Of a DNA stretch of 64,000 nucleotides, positions 1 through 7,792 are shown in pieces. Both the position numbers and the translations under genes were made by a program. The number at the start of each line of letters is the position of its first letter. Within the stretch, counting starts at the first letter, position 1. Origin of the DNA: Acidobacteriota bacterium (GTDB lineage: Bacteria > Acidobacteriota > Blastocatellia > UBA7656); assembly GCA_016201275.1 (NCBI GenBank), contig JACQDB010000090.1, positions 16,598 to 80,597 of the forward strand, in the 5' to 3' direction. The notes beneath the pieces are model-generated. The model searched no databases. It was not told the origin of the DNA and saw nothing but the letters and a program-made list of their open reading frames with translations.

Positions 1-816
1 TTTCCGATTTTCGCCGACCCGTCGGGAAGTTGTTTTGAAGGTTGGACAATACTGACAGCCTTGGCTGCCGCCACTGGTCGCATTGAAGTCGGCGCGCTGG
101 TCACCGGCAACACTTATCGCCATCCGGCGGTGCTGGCCAATATGGGCGCAACCCTGGATCACACCTGCGGCGGACGTTTAATCATGGGCATAGGCGCGGC
201 GTGGTTCGAGTTGGAACACAATGCCTACGGCATCCCTTTTCACACGGTCGGCGAACGCATACGCCGTCTGGATGAAGCCTGCGAAATCATCAAGCGTTTG
301 TGGTCGCAACCACAGACGACCTTCGCTGGGCGCTACTACAAAATCACCGATGCTTATTGCGAACCCAAACCACTGCGGCAGCCGCGTCCGCCGTTGATGA
401 TTGGCGGCGCGGGTGAAAAACTGATGCTGCGCGTCGTCGCCAAACACGCCGACCAGTGGAACACTTTTGGTTCGCCCGAAGTTTTCAAACACAAGATTGC
501 CCTGTTGCAAGAGCATTGCCAGGCCATCAATCGCAACGCCGACGAGATTGAAGTTTCGTGGTCTGGCACGGTGCATTTGACTGCTTCACAGGAAGAGAAA
601 GAAGCGGTCATTTCCGGCGTCAGCACCGCGATGCACCTCTCTATGGAGGAGGCCGCGCAGCGCGTGATGGTCGGTGCAGTCGCCGAAGTCAGCGAGCGCC
701 TGCAACAATACGTAGAGGCCGGGGTGACGCACTTCATCTTGAGCATGATGCCGCCCTTTCACCGTCCGACGATTCAGCAATTTGCCGAACAGGTGATGCC
801 GCAATTTCGCCGGTAA
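1..816 (+). CDS. LLM-class flavin-dependent oxidoreductase, 5' truncated
   Basis: The reading frame is open from base 1, so the start lies outside the window; 271 codons are visible. The protein reads as a luciferase-like (LLM) TIM-barrel oxidoreductase using FMN or F420. Visible family features are the segment MGIGAAWFELEH about 60 residues after the edge, the GERIRRLDEA helix, the product-side loop PRPPLMIGGAGEK, and the C-terminal barrel strand GVTHFILSM. The substrate cannot be inferred. The stop is TAA at 814-816. No partner gene is obvious: the next gene is a small transporter 134 bp downstream. Family assignment is firm; choice between FMN and F420 is not possible from sequence alone. 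Confidence 0.85.
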   Translation, partial: FPIFADPSGSCFEGWTILTALAAATGRIEVGALVTGNTYRHPAVLANMGATLDHTCGGRLIMGIGAAWFELEHNAYGIPFHTVGERIRRLDEACEIIKRLWSQPQTTFAGRYYKITDAYCEPKPLRQPRPPLMIGGAGEKLMLRVVAKHADQWNTFGSPEVFKHKIALLQEHCQAINRNADEIEVSWSGTVHLTASQEEKEAVISGVSTAMHLSMEEAAQRVMVGAVAEVSERLQQYVEAGVTHFILSMMPPFHRPTIQQFAEQVMPQFRR

Positions 817-950
817 CGCCTTCGGCGCATCGCCGGTTGACTTTCCTTTGTGGCGGCGTTCTTGTGGTGAGAACGCCGCCGCCACTTCCTGAGCTTCAGT
901 TCAACAGCAACACATCTCTATCCGCCTAGGGGATGCTGAGGAGCGATGCA

Positions 951-1274
951 ATGCAATGGATTTATCTGGTTCTGGCTATCGTGTTGGAAGTCTCCGGCAC
1001 CACCTGCATGAAACTTTCCACGGGTTTTACCAAAGCTCTGCCATCGGTCTTGATGTTCGTTTTCTATGCCGCAAGTTTCAGCCTCTTGACCTTGGCCTTG
1101 AAAAAAATAGATGTCAGTCTGGCTTATGCCGTGTGGTCAGGAATGGGCACGGCGCTGATTGCCACCATCGGCGTGTTGTGGTTCAACGAGCCGTTGACCG
1201 CCGTAAAACTGATTTCGCTGGCGTTGATTATCACTGGCGTCATCGGCCTGAACTTGAGCGGCGGCGCGCATTAA
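951..1274 (+). CDS. SMR-family multidrug/quaternary ammonium efflux protein
   Basis: A 107-residue protein with four hydrophobic segments, the usual length for small multidrug resistance (EmrE/SugE-type) proton antiporters. The essential membrane Glu is present at residue 13 in the first helix (VLAIVLEVSGTTCMKLS), and the helix 4 end has the typical GVIGLNLSG. I chose ATG 951 because GAGGAG at 938-943 is well spaced and an EmrE-like N-terminus starts there; an upstream ATG at 933 overlaps that ribosome site. Two-component SMR pairs are common, but no second subunit gene lies beside it, so it probably works as a homodimer in the inner membrane. Whether it exports drugs or guanidinium is open. 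Confidence 0.85.
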   Translation: MQWIYLVLAIVLEVSGTTCMKLSTGFTKALPSVLMFVFYAASFSLLTLALKKIDVSLAYAVWSGMGTALIATIGVLWFNEPLTAVKLISLALIITGVIGLNLSGGAH

Positions 1275-1278
1275 AGCC

Positions 1279-1348
1279 AACGAAGTTTCGTCAATGAAGT
1301 TTCGTCAACGAAGTTTCGTCAACGAAGTTTCGTCAACGAAGTTTCGTC
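1279..1348. repeat. Tandem repeat, 5 x 14 bp
   Basis: Five consecutive copies of AACGAAGTTTCGTC (second copy has T for C at position 3) start 5 bp after the SMR stop codon. Each unit contains a small dyad, CGAA-GT-TTCG. It is intergenic and no gene reads through it convincingly. Confidence 0.9.
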
Positions 1349-1354
1349 GTCCGG

Positions 1355-1398
1355 CCTGTAGGCGAAAGTCTCTGACTTCGACCGCTTCCGCCTACAGG
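1355..1398. repeat. Inverted repeat after the tandem array
   Basis: CCTGTAGGCG at 1355-1364 is exactly complementary to CGCCTACAGG at 1389-1398, giving a 10-bp stem. No T-run follows, so it is not a clear terminator. It may be a palindromic repeat like the other intergenic hairpins here. Confidence 0.6.
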
Positions 1399-1443
1399 CG
1401 AGACTACGAAATCCTTTCTTTTCTCACTCCGTTCAATCACTAC

Positions 1444-1660
1444 TTAGCTCGACTTGGTACATTTTTCAGAGGCGAGCCAGTCTTGCTAATCCCACCGATG
1501 GCAGTCGGTGGATGGTTAAAGTCCAACCTACGAAACGCCGCGCAACATCTACCAATCCCGCCAACTGCCATTGGAGGGATTGAAAAAAGCTTGCTGGCTT
1601 GGTGTGTAGGTTGGATTTTAACCATCCCCAACTGCCGTTGGCGGGATTGAGGCGAATTGC
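1444..1660. repeat. Dispersed repeat element, copy 1 (AATCCC..GATGGCAGTCGG family)
   Basis: This stretch begins TTAGCTCGACTTGGTACATT and holds alternating hairpin cores of the form ATCCC-n-CCGATGGCAGTCGG-n-GG, in both orientations, linked by AAAGTCCAACCTACGAAACGC-like spacers. The same order of blocks recurs at 63616-63780 at the other end of the window, with scattered mismatches. Short open frames across it are low-complexity and not credible genes. Confidence 0.8.
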
Positions 1661-2025
1661 TTAACCGCCTCGGCTCTGCGTTGCTGGATTTTTCAGAGGC
1701 GAAACAACCTGATTTCATTGGCTTTTTCAATCCCTGGAATGATTGAACCTCAGCTTGTTGCGGTTCGCGCCTGGTGCAAGCAACGCCTTTCGACTACTTG
1801 TGCAGGGGTCGCTCCATCATTCCGCAACCCATCCTTATTAGACCGCGCCGACCGCCCTTCGCGGCACAAGCTGACGGCGGCGCTATCGGCGGCGCTACTT
1901 CACTTGCGGTGCCAGGGTTTTCTCTAACGATTTCGCAGAGTTCATCGGTAGTTACTGGGGCTTTTTTGAAAATGCACTGCCGGTTGGTTGAATGGCACAT
2001 TTCTTTACCGCCCAGCTTTCGCCGC
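1661..2025. other. Non-coding stretch, nothing recognised
   Basis: No open frame here has family-like sequence or a ribosome site, and I see no RNA gene. It holds a second short copy of the block TTTTTCAGAGGCGA (also in the element just upstream), which suggests decayed repeat sequence. Confidence 0.5.
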
Positions 2026-2054
2026 TTTCCATCAATTGAGCCTTTTCGTATAAT
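2026..2054 (+). promoter_or_regulatory. Candidate sigma70-type promoter for the FHA/PP2C genes
   Basis: A perfect -10 hexamer TATAAT (2049-2054) lies 17 bp after TTTCCA (2026-2031), a weak -35 matching four of six consensus bases. The coding start follows about 35 bp later behind an AGGGAG ribosome site. Confidence 0.5.
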
Positions 2055-2089
2055 GTCGCCGAAGTCATCTTACAGGGAGCGAGCTAACC

Positions 2090-3100
2090 ATGATGCTAAC
2101 TTGTCCGAATTGCGGCGCGGAGAACAAAGAAGGGTCGCCGTTTTGCCGTATGTGCGCGGCCTCTTTAGACAATGCCAATCTCAAAGGCGGCGCGGCCAAT
2201 GCGTATTATCAATCGCCGCCGCTCGAAGTCTCGACGCAAATTTCCTGCCCGGCGTGCAAAACCTTGAATGATGCGGACTGGGCGTTTTGTCAGGAGTGCG
2301 GTTATAAATTGTCGGCAGCCCGACCGCGAACCGAACCCGTGCAAACGCCAGCCTCGCCGCCGCCCTTTGCTCAAGAGACCGTCATCGTTGACGATATGAA
2401 GACCGTTGCGGTCAACAAAATCACCACGCCGAATCCGGCTTCGACGATTGCCGAATCGCGGCCTGTGCAGGAAGCGTCGCCAGTTTCCTTCGAGCCAAGA
2501 CCTGCGCCGCTGGCCAAGACCGTGGTACACGTTGCGCCCAAAGATTTGCCGCCGCCGCCAGCCGAACCTCCGGCGAAGCCGGTTGCGCCCCTGCCGCCGC
2601 CTGAATTAATTACCGCGCCCGATATACACGCCGCGCCGCTCGATTACGGCGCGACCATTATAGACACCGGCTCGCAACTCGCCTCACAATTACACGGCAA
2701 TGAAATCGCCTGCCCCAAGTGCGCCCACAAAAGCGCCGCCGGTTCGCAGTTCTGCGCCAATTGCGGCGCGCCGGTTTCGGTCTCTGCCACCATCGTGATG
2801 TCTTCTATGCCTGCCACTCCCAAAGGTCGCCTGCATCTGGTGATGGAAGGCGGTCAGCCCGGCGAGGTGTACGATTTGAAAGACGAAACCGCCATCGGCA
2901 GAACGCTGGGCGACATCGCGTTCCCGCACGATGGTTATATGTCCAGCCGTCACGCTCGCATTATGCGGCGCGGCGAGGACTTCGTGTTGGTGGATGAAGG
3001 CAGTCGCAACGGCACCTTTATACGCATTAAAAATGAAGTCAAATTGGAATCGGGCGATATGATTCTCATTGGCAAACAGCTCTTTCGATTTGAAAAGTAA
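2090..3100 (+). CDS. Zinc-ribbon and FHA domain protein
   Basis: A 336-residue cytosolic protein. It has three CxxC-type zinc ribbons, at about residues 4-25 (CPNCG..CRMC), 53-73 (CPAC..CQEC) and 207-226 (CPKC..CANC). A Pro-rich linker lies between the second and third. A C-terminal FHA domain (about 245-336) has the phosphothreonine-binding signature IGR, SSRHA and NGTF. FHA domains bind phospho-Thr peptides, so the protein should report Ser/Thr kinase activity. It lies 81 bp upstream of a PP2C phosphatase gene, making a likely signalling pair; no kinase gene is in the window. Start ATG has AGGGAG upstream; a second ATG follows directly. Confidence 0.85.
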   Translation: MMLTCPNCGAENKEGSPFCRMCAASLDNANLKGGAANAYYQSPPLEVSTQISCPACKTLNDADWAFCQECGYKLSAARPRTEPVQTPASPPPFAQETVIVDDMKTVAVNKITTPNPASTIAESRPVQEASPVSFEPRPAPLAKTVVHVAPKDLPPPPAEPPAKPVAPLPPPELITAPDIHAAPLDYGATIIDTGSQLASQLHGNEIACPKCAHKSAAGSQFCANCGAPVSVSATIVMSSMPATPKGRLHLVMEGGQPGEVYDLKDETAIGRTLGDIAFPHDGYMSSRHARIMRRGEDFVLVDEGSRNGTFIRIKNEVKLESGDMILIGKQLFRFEK

Positions 3101-3181
3101 TGGCGCAGCAGGCCGCGCCGATTCTTGCGAAAGCGATGGGCGGGATGCCGCTTCGCCCTTCGCTTTCTCAGAGGACAATTC

Positions 3182-4402
3182 ATGAACGAGGTTTCCATTT
3201 CCCTGTTTGCAGATACCGACATAGGGATGCGCCGCGCCGTCAACGAAGATTCGGTGCTGATCGCCGATCTGGCCAACCGCAATCGCACCGAAGCGGACGA
3301 GACGATTTCGCAAGCGCTGGGCGAACGCGGCTACCTGATGGTGGTATCGGATGGCATGGGCGGCGCGGCGGCGGGTGAAGTCGCCAGCGATTTCGCCGTC
3401 AACACGCTGCTGGAAATCCTCGCCAACTCTTCGCATGAAAAAGCCTTGTCCGAAGAATTGAAAGTCGCCGCCGAGCGCGCCAACGAGCGCATATGGAATT
3501 ACGCCCAGGAGAATCCGGCGATGATGGGTATGGGCGCGACGCTGACCGCAGCGCTGGCTTGCGGCGCGACCTTGCACATCGCTCAGGTCGGCGATTCCCG
3601 CGCCTATTTGATACGCGATGGCAAGATTGAACAACTCACCCGCGACCAGTCGTTGGCGCAGGCGTTGGTAGATTCGGGCATGATTTCCGCCGACCAGGCG
3701 CATTTAATTCCGCAAAATGTCATCATACAGGCGCTGGGAACGCAACCATCTCTGAATGTTGTGATGTCGGAAATCGAGCTTTGCCGCCACGACACGCTGG
3801 TGATTTGCAGCGACGGCTTATCCAACAAAGTCAAACCGCAGGAGATGATCGAAGCGCTCAACGAGACAGCGGACTTGAAAGCCGCCGCCCGCTGGTTGAT
3901 TGACAAAGCCAACGAGCGCGGCGGCGAAGACAACATCACGCTCATCATTTCGCGTTTTGATGGCGACGGGTTGCAGGAAAAACCGCAAGGCCGACGCATC
4001 ACCGGCAACTTCAATGCCTTTGACCAGAACATCTCTTACGAAGAAGCCGCCTTCATCGCCAGCAAGTATGTGCCAACTGCACCCGGCGAAGCGGAGAGCG
4101 CCGAGGACGAAGATGAAGCCAACAGTTTTCAAGTAACCGGCGTGTTGCGTATGCCGGTGAATTTGACGGACGAGGTGATAGCCGAAAGCGAAGCAACAAC
4201 GGCAAGCGACAGCGCTGTGGCCGAGCGGGAATTATTCGAGAAACGTCCGGCCTTCAATGAACGCCGAACCTTGATGGTGATGTGGATCATTGCGGTGATT
4301 TCGTTATTGCTGTTGGGCATCGTCGGCTACTATATGTTGAAGCCGAAACCGCAGCCACCACCACAGGTAGAGCAACCGGCGGACGCCACCGCGAACGAAT
4401 GA
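3182..4402 (+). CDS. PP2C-family Ser/Thr protein phosphatase with C-terminal membrane anchor
   Basis: A 406-residue protein whose first 265 residues are a PPM/PP2C (Stp1-like) Mn/Mg-dependent phosphatase. The metal and catalytic motifs are all visible: MRRAVNEDS, VVSDGMGGAAAGE, VGDSRAYLI, ICSDGLSNKV and GGEDNITLI. A disordered acidic linker leads to one transmembrane helix (MWIIAVISLLLLGIVGYYML) and a short Pro-rich tail. The catalytic domain is therefore N-terminal and probably cytosolic. Start ATG 3182 is chosen for GAGG seven bases upstream; an in-frame upstream ATG at 3125 lacks one. Together with the FHA gene it should control reversible Thr phosphorylation. Confidence 0.9.
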   Translation: MNEVSISLFADTDIGMRRAVNEDSVLIADLANRNRTEADETISQALGERGYLMVVSDGMGGAAAGEVASDFAVNTLLEILANSSHEKALSEELKVAAERANERIWNYAQENPAMMGMGATLTAALACGATLHIAQVGDSRAYLIRDGKIEQLTRDQSLAQALVDSGMISADQAHLIPQNVIIQALGTQPSLNVVMSEIELCRHDTLVICSDGLSNKVKPQEMIEALNETADLKAAARWLIDKANERGGEDNITLIISRFDGDGLQEKPQGRRITGNFNAFDQNISYEEAAFIASKYVPTAPGEAESAEDEDEANSFQVTGVLRMPVNLTDEVIAESEATTASDSAVAERELFEKRPAFNERRTLMVMWIIAVISLLLLGIVGYYMLKPKPQPPPQVEQPADATANE

Positions 4403-4419
4403 CAGCAAGTTCAGACGAG

Positions 4420-4477
4420 GAGCGCGCACTTTCCTGTCCACCTGAGGGCGAATATATGCGGACCGGGAAGCGCGCTC
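4420..4477. repeat. Inverted repeat behind the phosphatase gene
   Basis: GAGCGCGC..TTTCC (4420-4434) pairs with GGGAAGCGCGCTC (4465-4477) around a 30-base loop. It lies in the 208-bp gap between the PP2C and HAD genes. The following bases are only mildly T-rich, so a terminator role is unproven. Confidence 0.35.
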
Positions 4478-4610
4478 TCGCCAAGGATTTCTCCTTAACG
4501 TAATGCCATTGGCCTGAAGGCAGGACGACGGAATCTTTGCCTGGTTCACCCGGTTGCACCACTCTCCTGCGTTCAGGGTTATTCAAACCGTTTGCAACGA
4601 AAGATTTGCC

Positions 4611-5429
4611 ATGCCGAAAAAAATTCAACTGGTTATCTCGGATATTGACGGCACGCTGATTACTTCCAATCATGAAGTCACCGACGCGACCAAACAAGCG
4701 GCAGCGGCGTTGTATGCCGCAGGGGTTTGGTTGTCGCTTTCCAGTTCGCGTCCGCCGCGCAGCATCGTGCCGCTGGCCAGGGAGTTGAATCTGCGTTCGC
4801 CTTTTGCCTCCTTCAATGGCGCGCTCGTCACGACGCTGGATGGTGACATCAAACTCCGCAGCGTCATCGCGCCGGAAATTATCGCGCAACTGAAAACCAT
4901 CGCCGACGATTATCAGCTTGGCGTCTGGCTCTACGATGAACTGGGCTGGTGGGCAGCCCAGCGCGATGCTTTTGTCGAACGCGAAGCGCACACTTCGGGG
5001 TTCGAGCCGGATTTGCAAGGCTACGCCGAGCGCTTGAAAGCCAGCGTCGTTAAACTCACCATCGTCGGCAATCCGGAATTCGTAGCGCAAGCCGAAAAGC
5101 GCGTCTTGACGGAATTGCGCGATCAAGTGTCGGCGTCGCGCTCCAAGCCGCGCTTTCTGGACGTGACGCCTTATGGTTTTCATAAAGGCTCTGTGGTCGA
5201 ACATCTGGCGCAAGTCTTTGGCGTAACGAAAGACGAGATTGCCGTCATCGGCGACGGGCCGAACGACATAGAGATGTTCAAAGAGGCTGGCACCAGCATC
5301 GCTATGGGGCAAGGAGTGGACGAGGTTATCAACGCGGCTACGTTTATCACCAGTTCCAACGATGATGAAGGTTGGTCGCGGGGCATCGAAAAATATGTCT
5401 TGAAAGTCAGGCAAGGAAATGGCGCTTAG
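4611..5429 (+). CDS. Cof-type HAD-IIB phosphatase
   Basis: A 272-residue haloacid dehalogenase superfamily hydrolase of the Cof/SPP group, which dephosphorylates sugar phosphates or similar small molecules. HAD motif I is SDIDGTL (nucleophile Asp and acid/base Asp), motif II Ser lies in LSSSRPP, and the C-terminal metal motif is GDGPNDIEMF; a central C2 cap is present. ATG 4611 gives the usual N-terminus for the family; an in-frame ATG at 4554 would add 19 unlikely residues. The TAG stop lies at the left edge of a long inverted repeat (5428-5554), so the repeat may have landed at the gene end. Substrate unknown; the nearby pgl gene hints at sugar metabolism only weakly. Confidence 0.85.
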   Translation: MPKKIQLVISDIDGTLITSNHEVTDATKQAAAALYAAGVWLSLSSSRPPRSIVPLARELNLRSPFASFNGALVTTLDGDIKLRSVIAPEIIAQLKTIADDYQLGVWLYDELGWWAAQRDAFVEREAHTSGFEPDLQGYAERLKASVVKLTIVGNPEFVAQAEKRVLTELRDQVSASRSKPRFLDVTPYGFHKGSVVEHLAQVFGVTKDEIAVIGDGPNDIEMFKEAGTSIAMGQGVDEVINAATFITSSNDDEGWSRGIEKYVLKVRQGNGA

Positions 5430-5554
5430 GATGGTGGATGAAATAAGACGCAGTTTTTGAGGTTCAGAGGTACGCCTTTAGGCGTGAGTTGACGCAGACG
5501 CTTCACGCCTAAAGGCATAACTCTGAACTTGCACTTGATTTCATCCACCATCCT
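5428..5554. repeat. 127-bp nested inverted repeat
   Basis: AGGATGGTGGATGAAAT (5428-5444) is perfectly complementary to 5538-5554. Nested inside are GTTCAGAG (5462-5469) with CTCTGAAC (5521-5528), and CGCCTTTAGGCGTG (5474-5487) with CACGCCTAAAGGC near 5504-5517. The left arm overlaps the HAD stop codon. It looks like a small non-autonomous palindromic element; no terminator T-run is present. Confidence 0.85.
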
Positions 5555-5683
5555 TAATGCCGTGTTGAGGCCGTTGATTTGTGGCTTCACCGAGTGACCT
5601 GAATTTTCGCGTTCGACGATTGCCGGAGCGCCAGTAAAGCGCGGTTTCAGGTTTGCCTTGTACATCAGTTTTGGGAGGAAGGA

Positions 5684-6469
5684 ATGCCGAATAGGATTTT
5701 GGAAAAAGACGGCGCGCAGATTCGCGTTTATCAGAACAGCGAAGAACTGGCTTTGAAAGCCGCTCGTCGCTTCGCCCGTCTCGCCGATCAATATGTCATC
5801 GGTTGTGGCCGCTTCACGGTGGCGCTGTCGGGTGGTTCTACGCCGAAGGCCATGTTTCAGCGGCTCGCGGAATCGCCTTTTGTCGAAACCGTGCCGTGGT
5901 CGTCCATCTATTTTTTCTGGGGCGATGAACGCTGTGTGCCGCCCGATCACGCCGACAGCAATTATCGTATGACCGCTGAAACGCTGCTCGCCAAAGTGCC
6001 GGTGCCTGCGGAAAATATTTTCCGCATCCCTGCCGAACTCGCCGACGCCCATCAAGCAGCGCAACAGTATGCCGACACTCTGCTCAATTTTTTCCTCAAG
6101 ACCTTAGACCCCAAAACCACCGCGCCGTTATCGAACGTGCCGCGCTTCGATTTAATTTTTTTAGGCATGGGCGCGGACGGACATACGGCATCGTTGTTTC
6201 CACACAGCGCCGCTTTGCACAACGACACGGACATAGTCGTTGCCAACTACGTCGAAAAATTCAGCGCGCACCGCATCACCTTGACAGCGCGCACTCTCAA
6301 CAATGCGCGCCATGTGACGTTTTTAGTCGCCGGACAAGACAAGGCCGAATCCTTGCAACAGGTCTTGACCGGCGAGCGCCATATCGAAACCTATCCGGCG
6401 CAGATGATTCAGCCAACCAAAGGCACCTTGTTATGGCTGACCGATGAAGCAGCGGCGAGTCTGCTTTGA
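5684..6469 (+). CDS. pgl: 6-phosphogluconolactonase
   Basis: A 261-residue enzyme of the oxidative pentose phosphate pathway that hydrolyses 6-phosphogluconolactone in the cytosol. The DevB/Pgl signatures are complete: ALSGGSTPKAMFQRLA, FFWGDERCVPPDHADSNYRM and LGMGADGHTASLFP, with the catalytic His in GHTAS. Length is typical. Start ATG has GGGAGGAAGG immediately upstream. No zwf or gnd gene is adjacent. Confidence 0.93.
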   Translation: MPNRILEKDGAQIRVYQNSEELALKAARRFARLADQYVIGCGRFTVALSGGSTPKAMFQRLAESPFVETVPWSSIYFFWGDERCVPPDHADSNYRMTAETLLAKVPVPAENIFRIPAELADAHQAAQQYADTLLNFFLKTLDPKTTAPLSNVPRFDLIFLGMGADGHTASLFPHSAALHNDTDIVVANYVEKFSAHRITLTARTLNNARHVTFLVAGQDKAESLQQVLTGERHIETYPAQMIQPTKGTLLWLTDEAAASLL

Positions 6470-6523
6470 AGAACACGGCAACGCCTAAGGGGATAACATC
6501 TCATTCAGATGCAGGTAGCAATC

Positions 6524-7030
6524 ATGTTAAAAAGACCAATGTTTATAGCCTTTTTTGCAATCATACTGGTCGCCGTCAGCAGCGCCTTGTCCACGCCTAC
6601 AGCAGCAACGCAAAGCGCCCGAACGCTGGCGGGTGAATGGCTGGTGCGTTCGACGCCGCTCAATGGCGAGACCACTTCGCGGCTGGGCAACACTCTGGGC
6701 TTTCCCGACCGCGATATGTTTTTTCAGGAGAACGGCGCGATTCGCACAGGGCTGGTCAACCGCGAAGACGCTGGCACCGATGTCAAACCGCTCGGCGTGT
6801 GGCGCATCAACGGCAATCAATTCAGCGCGACCTTTCAATTATGGTGTCCGAATGCGGAAACTCCTTGTGGCTCGGTGGTGATGCGCGGCGAATTTCTCAG
6901 CGACACTCAGATACGCGGCGTGATGACGGCCTTCTTCGATGTTGCCGATAGCACGCGAGAGACCGGCTACGACACTTGGCCGTTCAATTTCACCGGCGAC
7001 CGCATCGCTGCGGGAGGACAAAGCCAATGA
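6524..7030 (+). CDS. Secreted lipocalin-like protein, first of a paralogous pair
   Basis: A 168-residue protein with a clear signal peptide (FIAFFAIILVAVSSALSTPTAA) and no recognised family. The mature part has two Cys in the block LWCPNAETPCGSVVMRGEF and a C-terminal GYDTWPFNFTGDR. The next gene repeats this pattern, so the two are paralogues, probably small beta-barrels exported to the periplasm or surface. ATG 6524 is preferred over ATG 6509 because AGGTAG sits five bases before it. The stop overlaps the next start (ATGA), implying translational coupling. Function unknown. Confidence 0.7.
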   Translation: MLKRPMFIAFFAIILVAVSSALSTPTAATQSARTLAGEWLVRSTPLNGETTSRLGNTLGFPDRDMFFQENGAIRTGLVNREDAGTDVKPLGVWRINGNQFSATFQLWCPNAETPCGSVVMRGEFLSDTQIRGVMTAFFDVADSTRETGYDTWPFNFTGDRIAAGGQSQ

Positions 7031-7500
7031 GCAAAGGTAAACGCCTACGACGCCTCGGCTGGCTCGGCTCGCTTGCCGTCTGTCTGAGTTTATTGGCCGC
7101 GCCGGTGTTCGGCGCAGGCAAAGCCTTTGACGGCAAGTGGCGCTTGACCATCACCATTCCGGTTGCGCCCAACAGCAGCGAAACGCGCAGCTTCACGGTT
7201 GAGGTCGAGGCCGCGCCGCGTGGCGAAAGTTTGCACGGGCGAATGACTATTACGGATGCTGAAACCCGCACCGTCGGCGGCGTCTGGCGACAGGTAGGCA
7301 AGCGCGTTTCGATTGCTTACGAATTGCCCTGCACGACCACCACGCCGTGCGCTTCGCTGGTGATGCTGGGCAAGATCAAAGGCGAAAATACGCGCATCAA
7401 AGGCGGCAATGTGGTCGTCATGTGGGACACTCCGAACCCCAACAACCACGCGCAGTACGACACCTCCGTAGGCAACTTCACAGCGACACGAGTCGAATGA
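7027..7500 (+). CDS. Secreted lipocalin-like protein, second of a paralogous pair
   Basis: A 157-residue protein with a basic N-terminus and signal peptide (WLGSLAVCLSLLAAPVFGA). It aligns with the preceding gene in its second half: ELPCTTTTPCASLVMLGKI matches LWCPNAETPCGSVVMRGEF, and QYDTSVGNFTATR matches GYDTWPFNFTGDR. The ATG overlaps the previous TGA, so the pair is co-translated and may form a heteromer. The two-Cys block could make a disulphide after export. Function unknown. Confidence 0.72.
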   Translation: MSKGKRLRRLGWLGSLAVCLSLLAAPVFGAGKAFDGKWRLTITIPVAPNSSETRSFTVEVEAAPRGESLHGRMTITDAETRTVGGVWRQVGKRVSIAYELPCTTTTPCASLVMLGKIKGENTRIKGGNVVVMWDTPNPNNHAQYDTSVGNFTATRVE

Positions 7501-7545
7501 AACCGCCTACAGTTTGTCGTCATCCAGCCTGAAACCTTAGAAAAG

Positions 7546-7631
7546 CTTTTTCACCGCAGAGGACACAGAGGACACAGAGGACACGCAGAGGATATGACAA
7601 TATTCCTCTGCGTGTCCTCTGCGGTGAAAAG
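7546..7631. repeat. Hairpin repeat of the CACCGCAGAGGACAC type
   Basis: CACCGCAGAGGACAC near 7552-7566 pairs with GTGTCCTCTGCGGTG near 7612-7626, and ACACGCAGAGG (7581-7591) pairs with CCTCTGCGTGT (7605-7615). Between them AGGACACAG is repeated three times. Similar sequence is a known kind of dispersed repeat in several environmental phyla. It separates the + strand secreted pair from the convergent polA gene and may end transcription from both sides. Confidence 0.75.
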
Positions 7632-7792
7632 TTGATTGAGTAGTTTACCTGCAAAAACGCCCGTAAAATCAGGTTTTTTTGAAATCGGTTGACAAGGTAA
7701 AGACGCCTCATGGCAAAAAGAATTTGCCGCCATTGCCGTTCTTCTTCAAATCAATTCACCCAAAGCGCTGTGGTTGGCTTCGTGAAATCGCT

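Noticed and set aside
1294..1650. 118-codon frame after the SMR gene
   Set aside because: It covers a 14-bp tandem array and a dispersed repeat; composition is not protein-like.
2690..3703. 337-codon antisense frame over the FHA/PP2C genes
   Set aside because: Shadow of codon bias on the opposite strand; the + strand frames carry complete domain motifs.
4287..5414. 375-codon antisense frame over the HAD gene
   Set aside because: The + strand encodes an intact HAD enzyme; the antisense frame has no recognisable motif.
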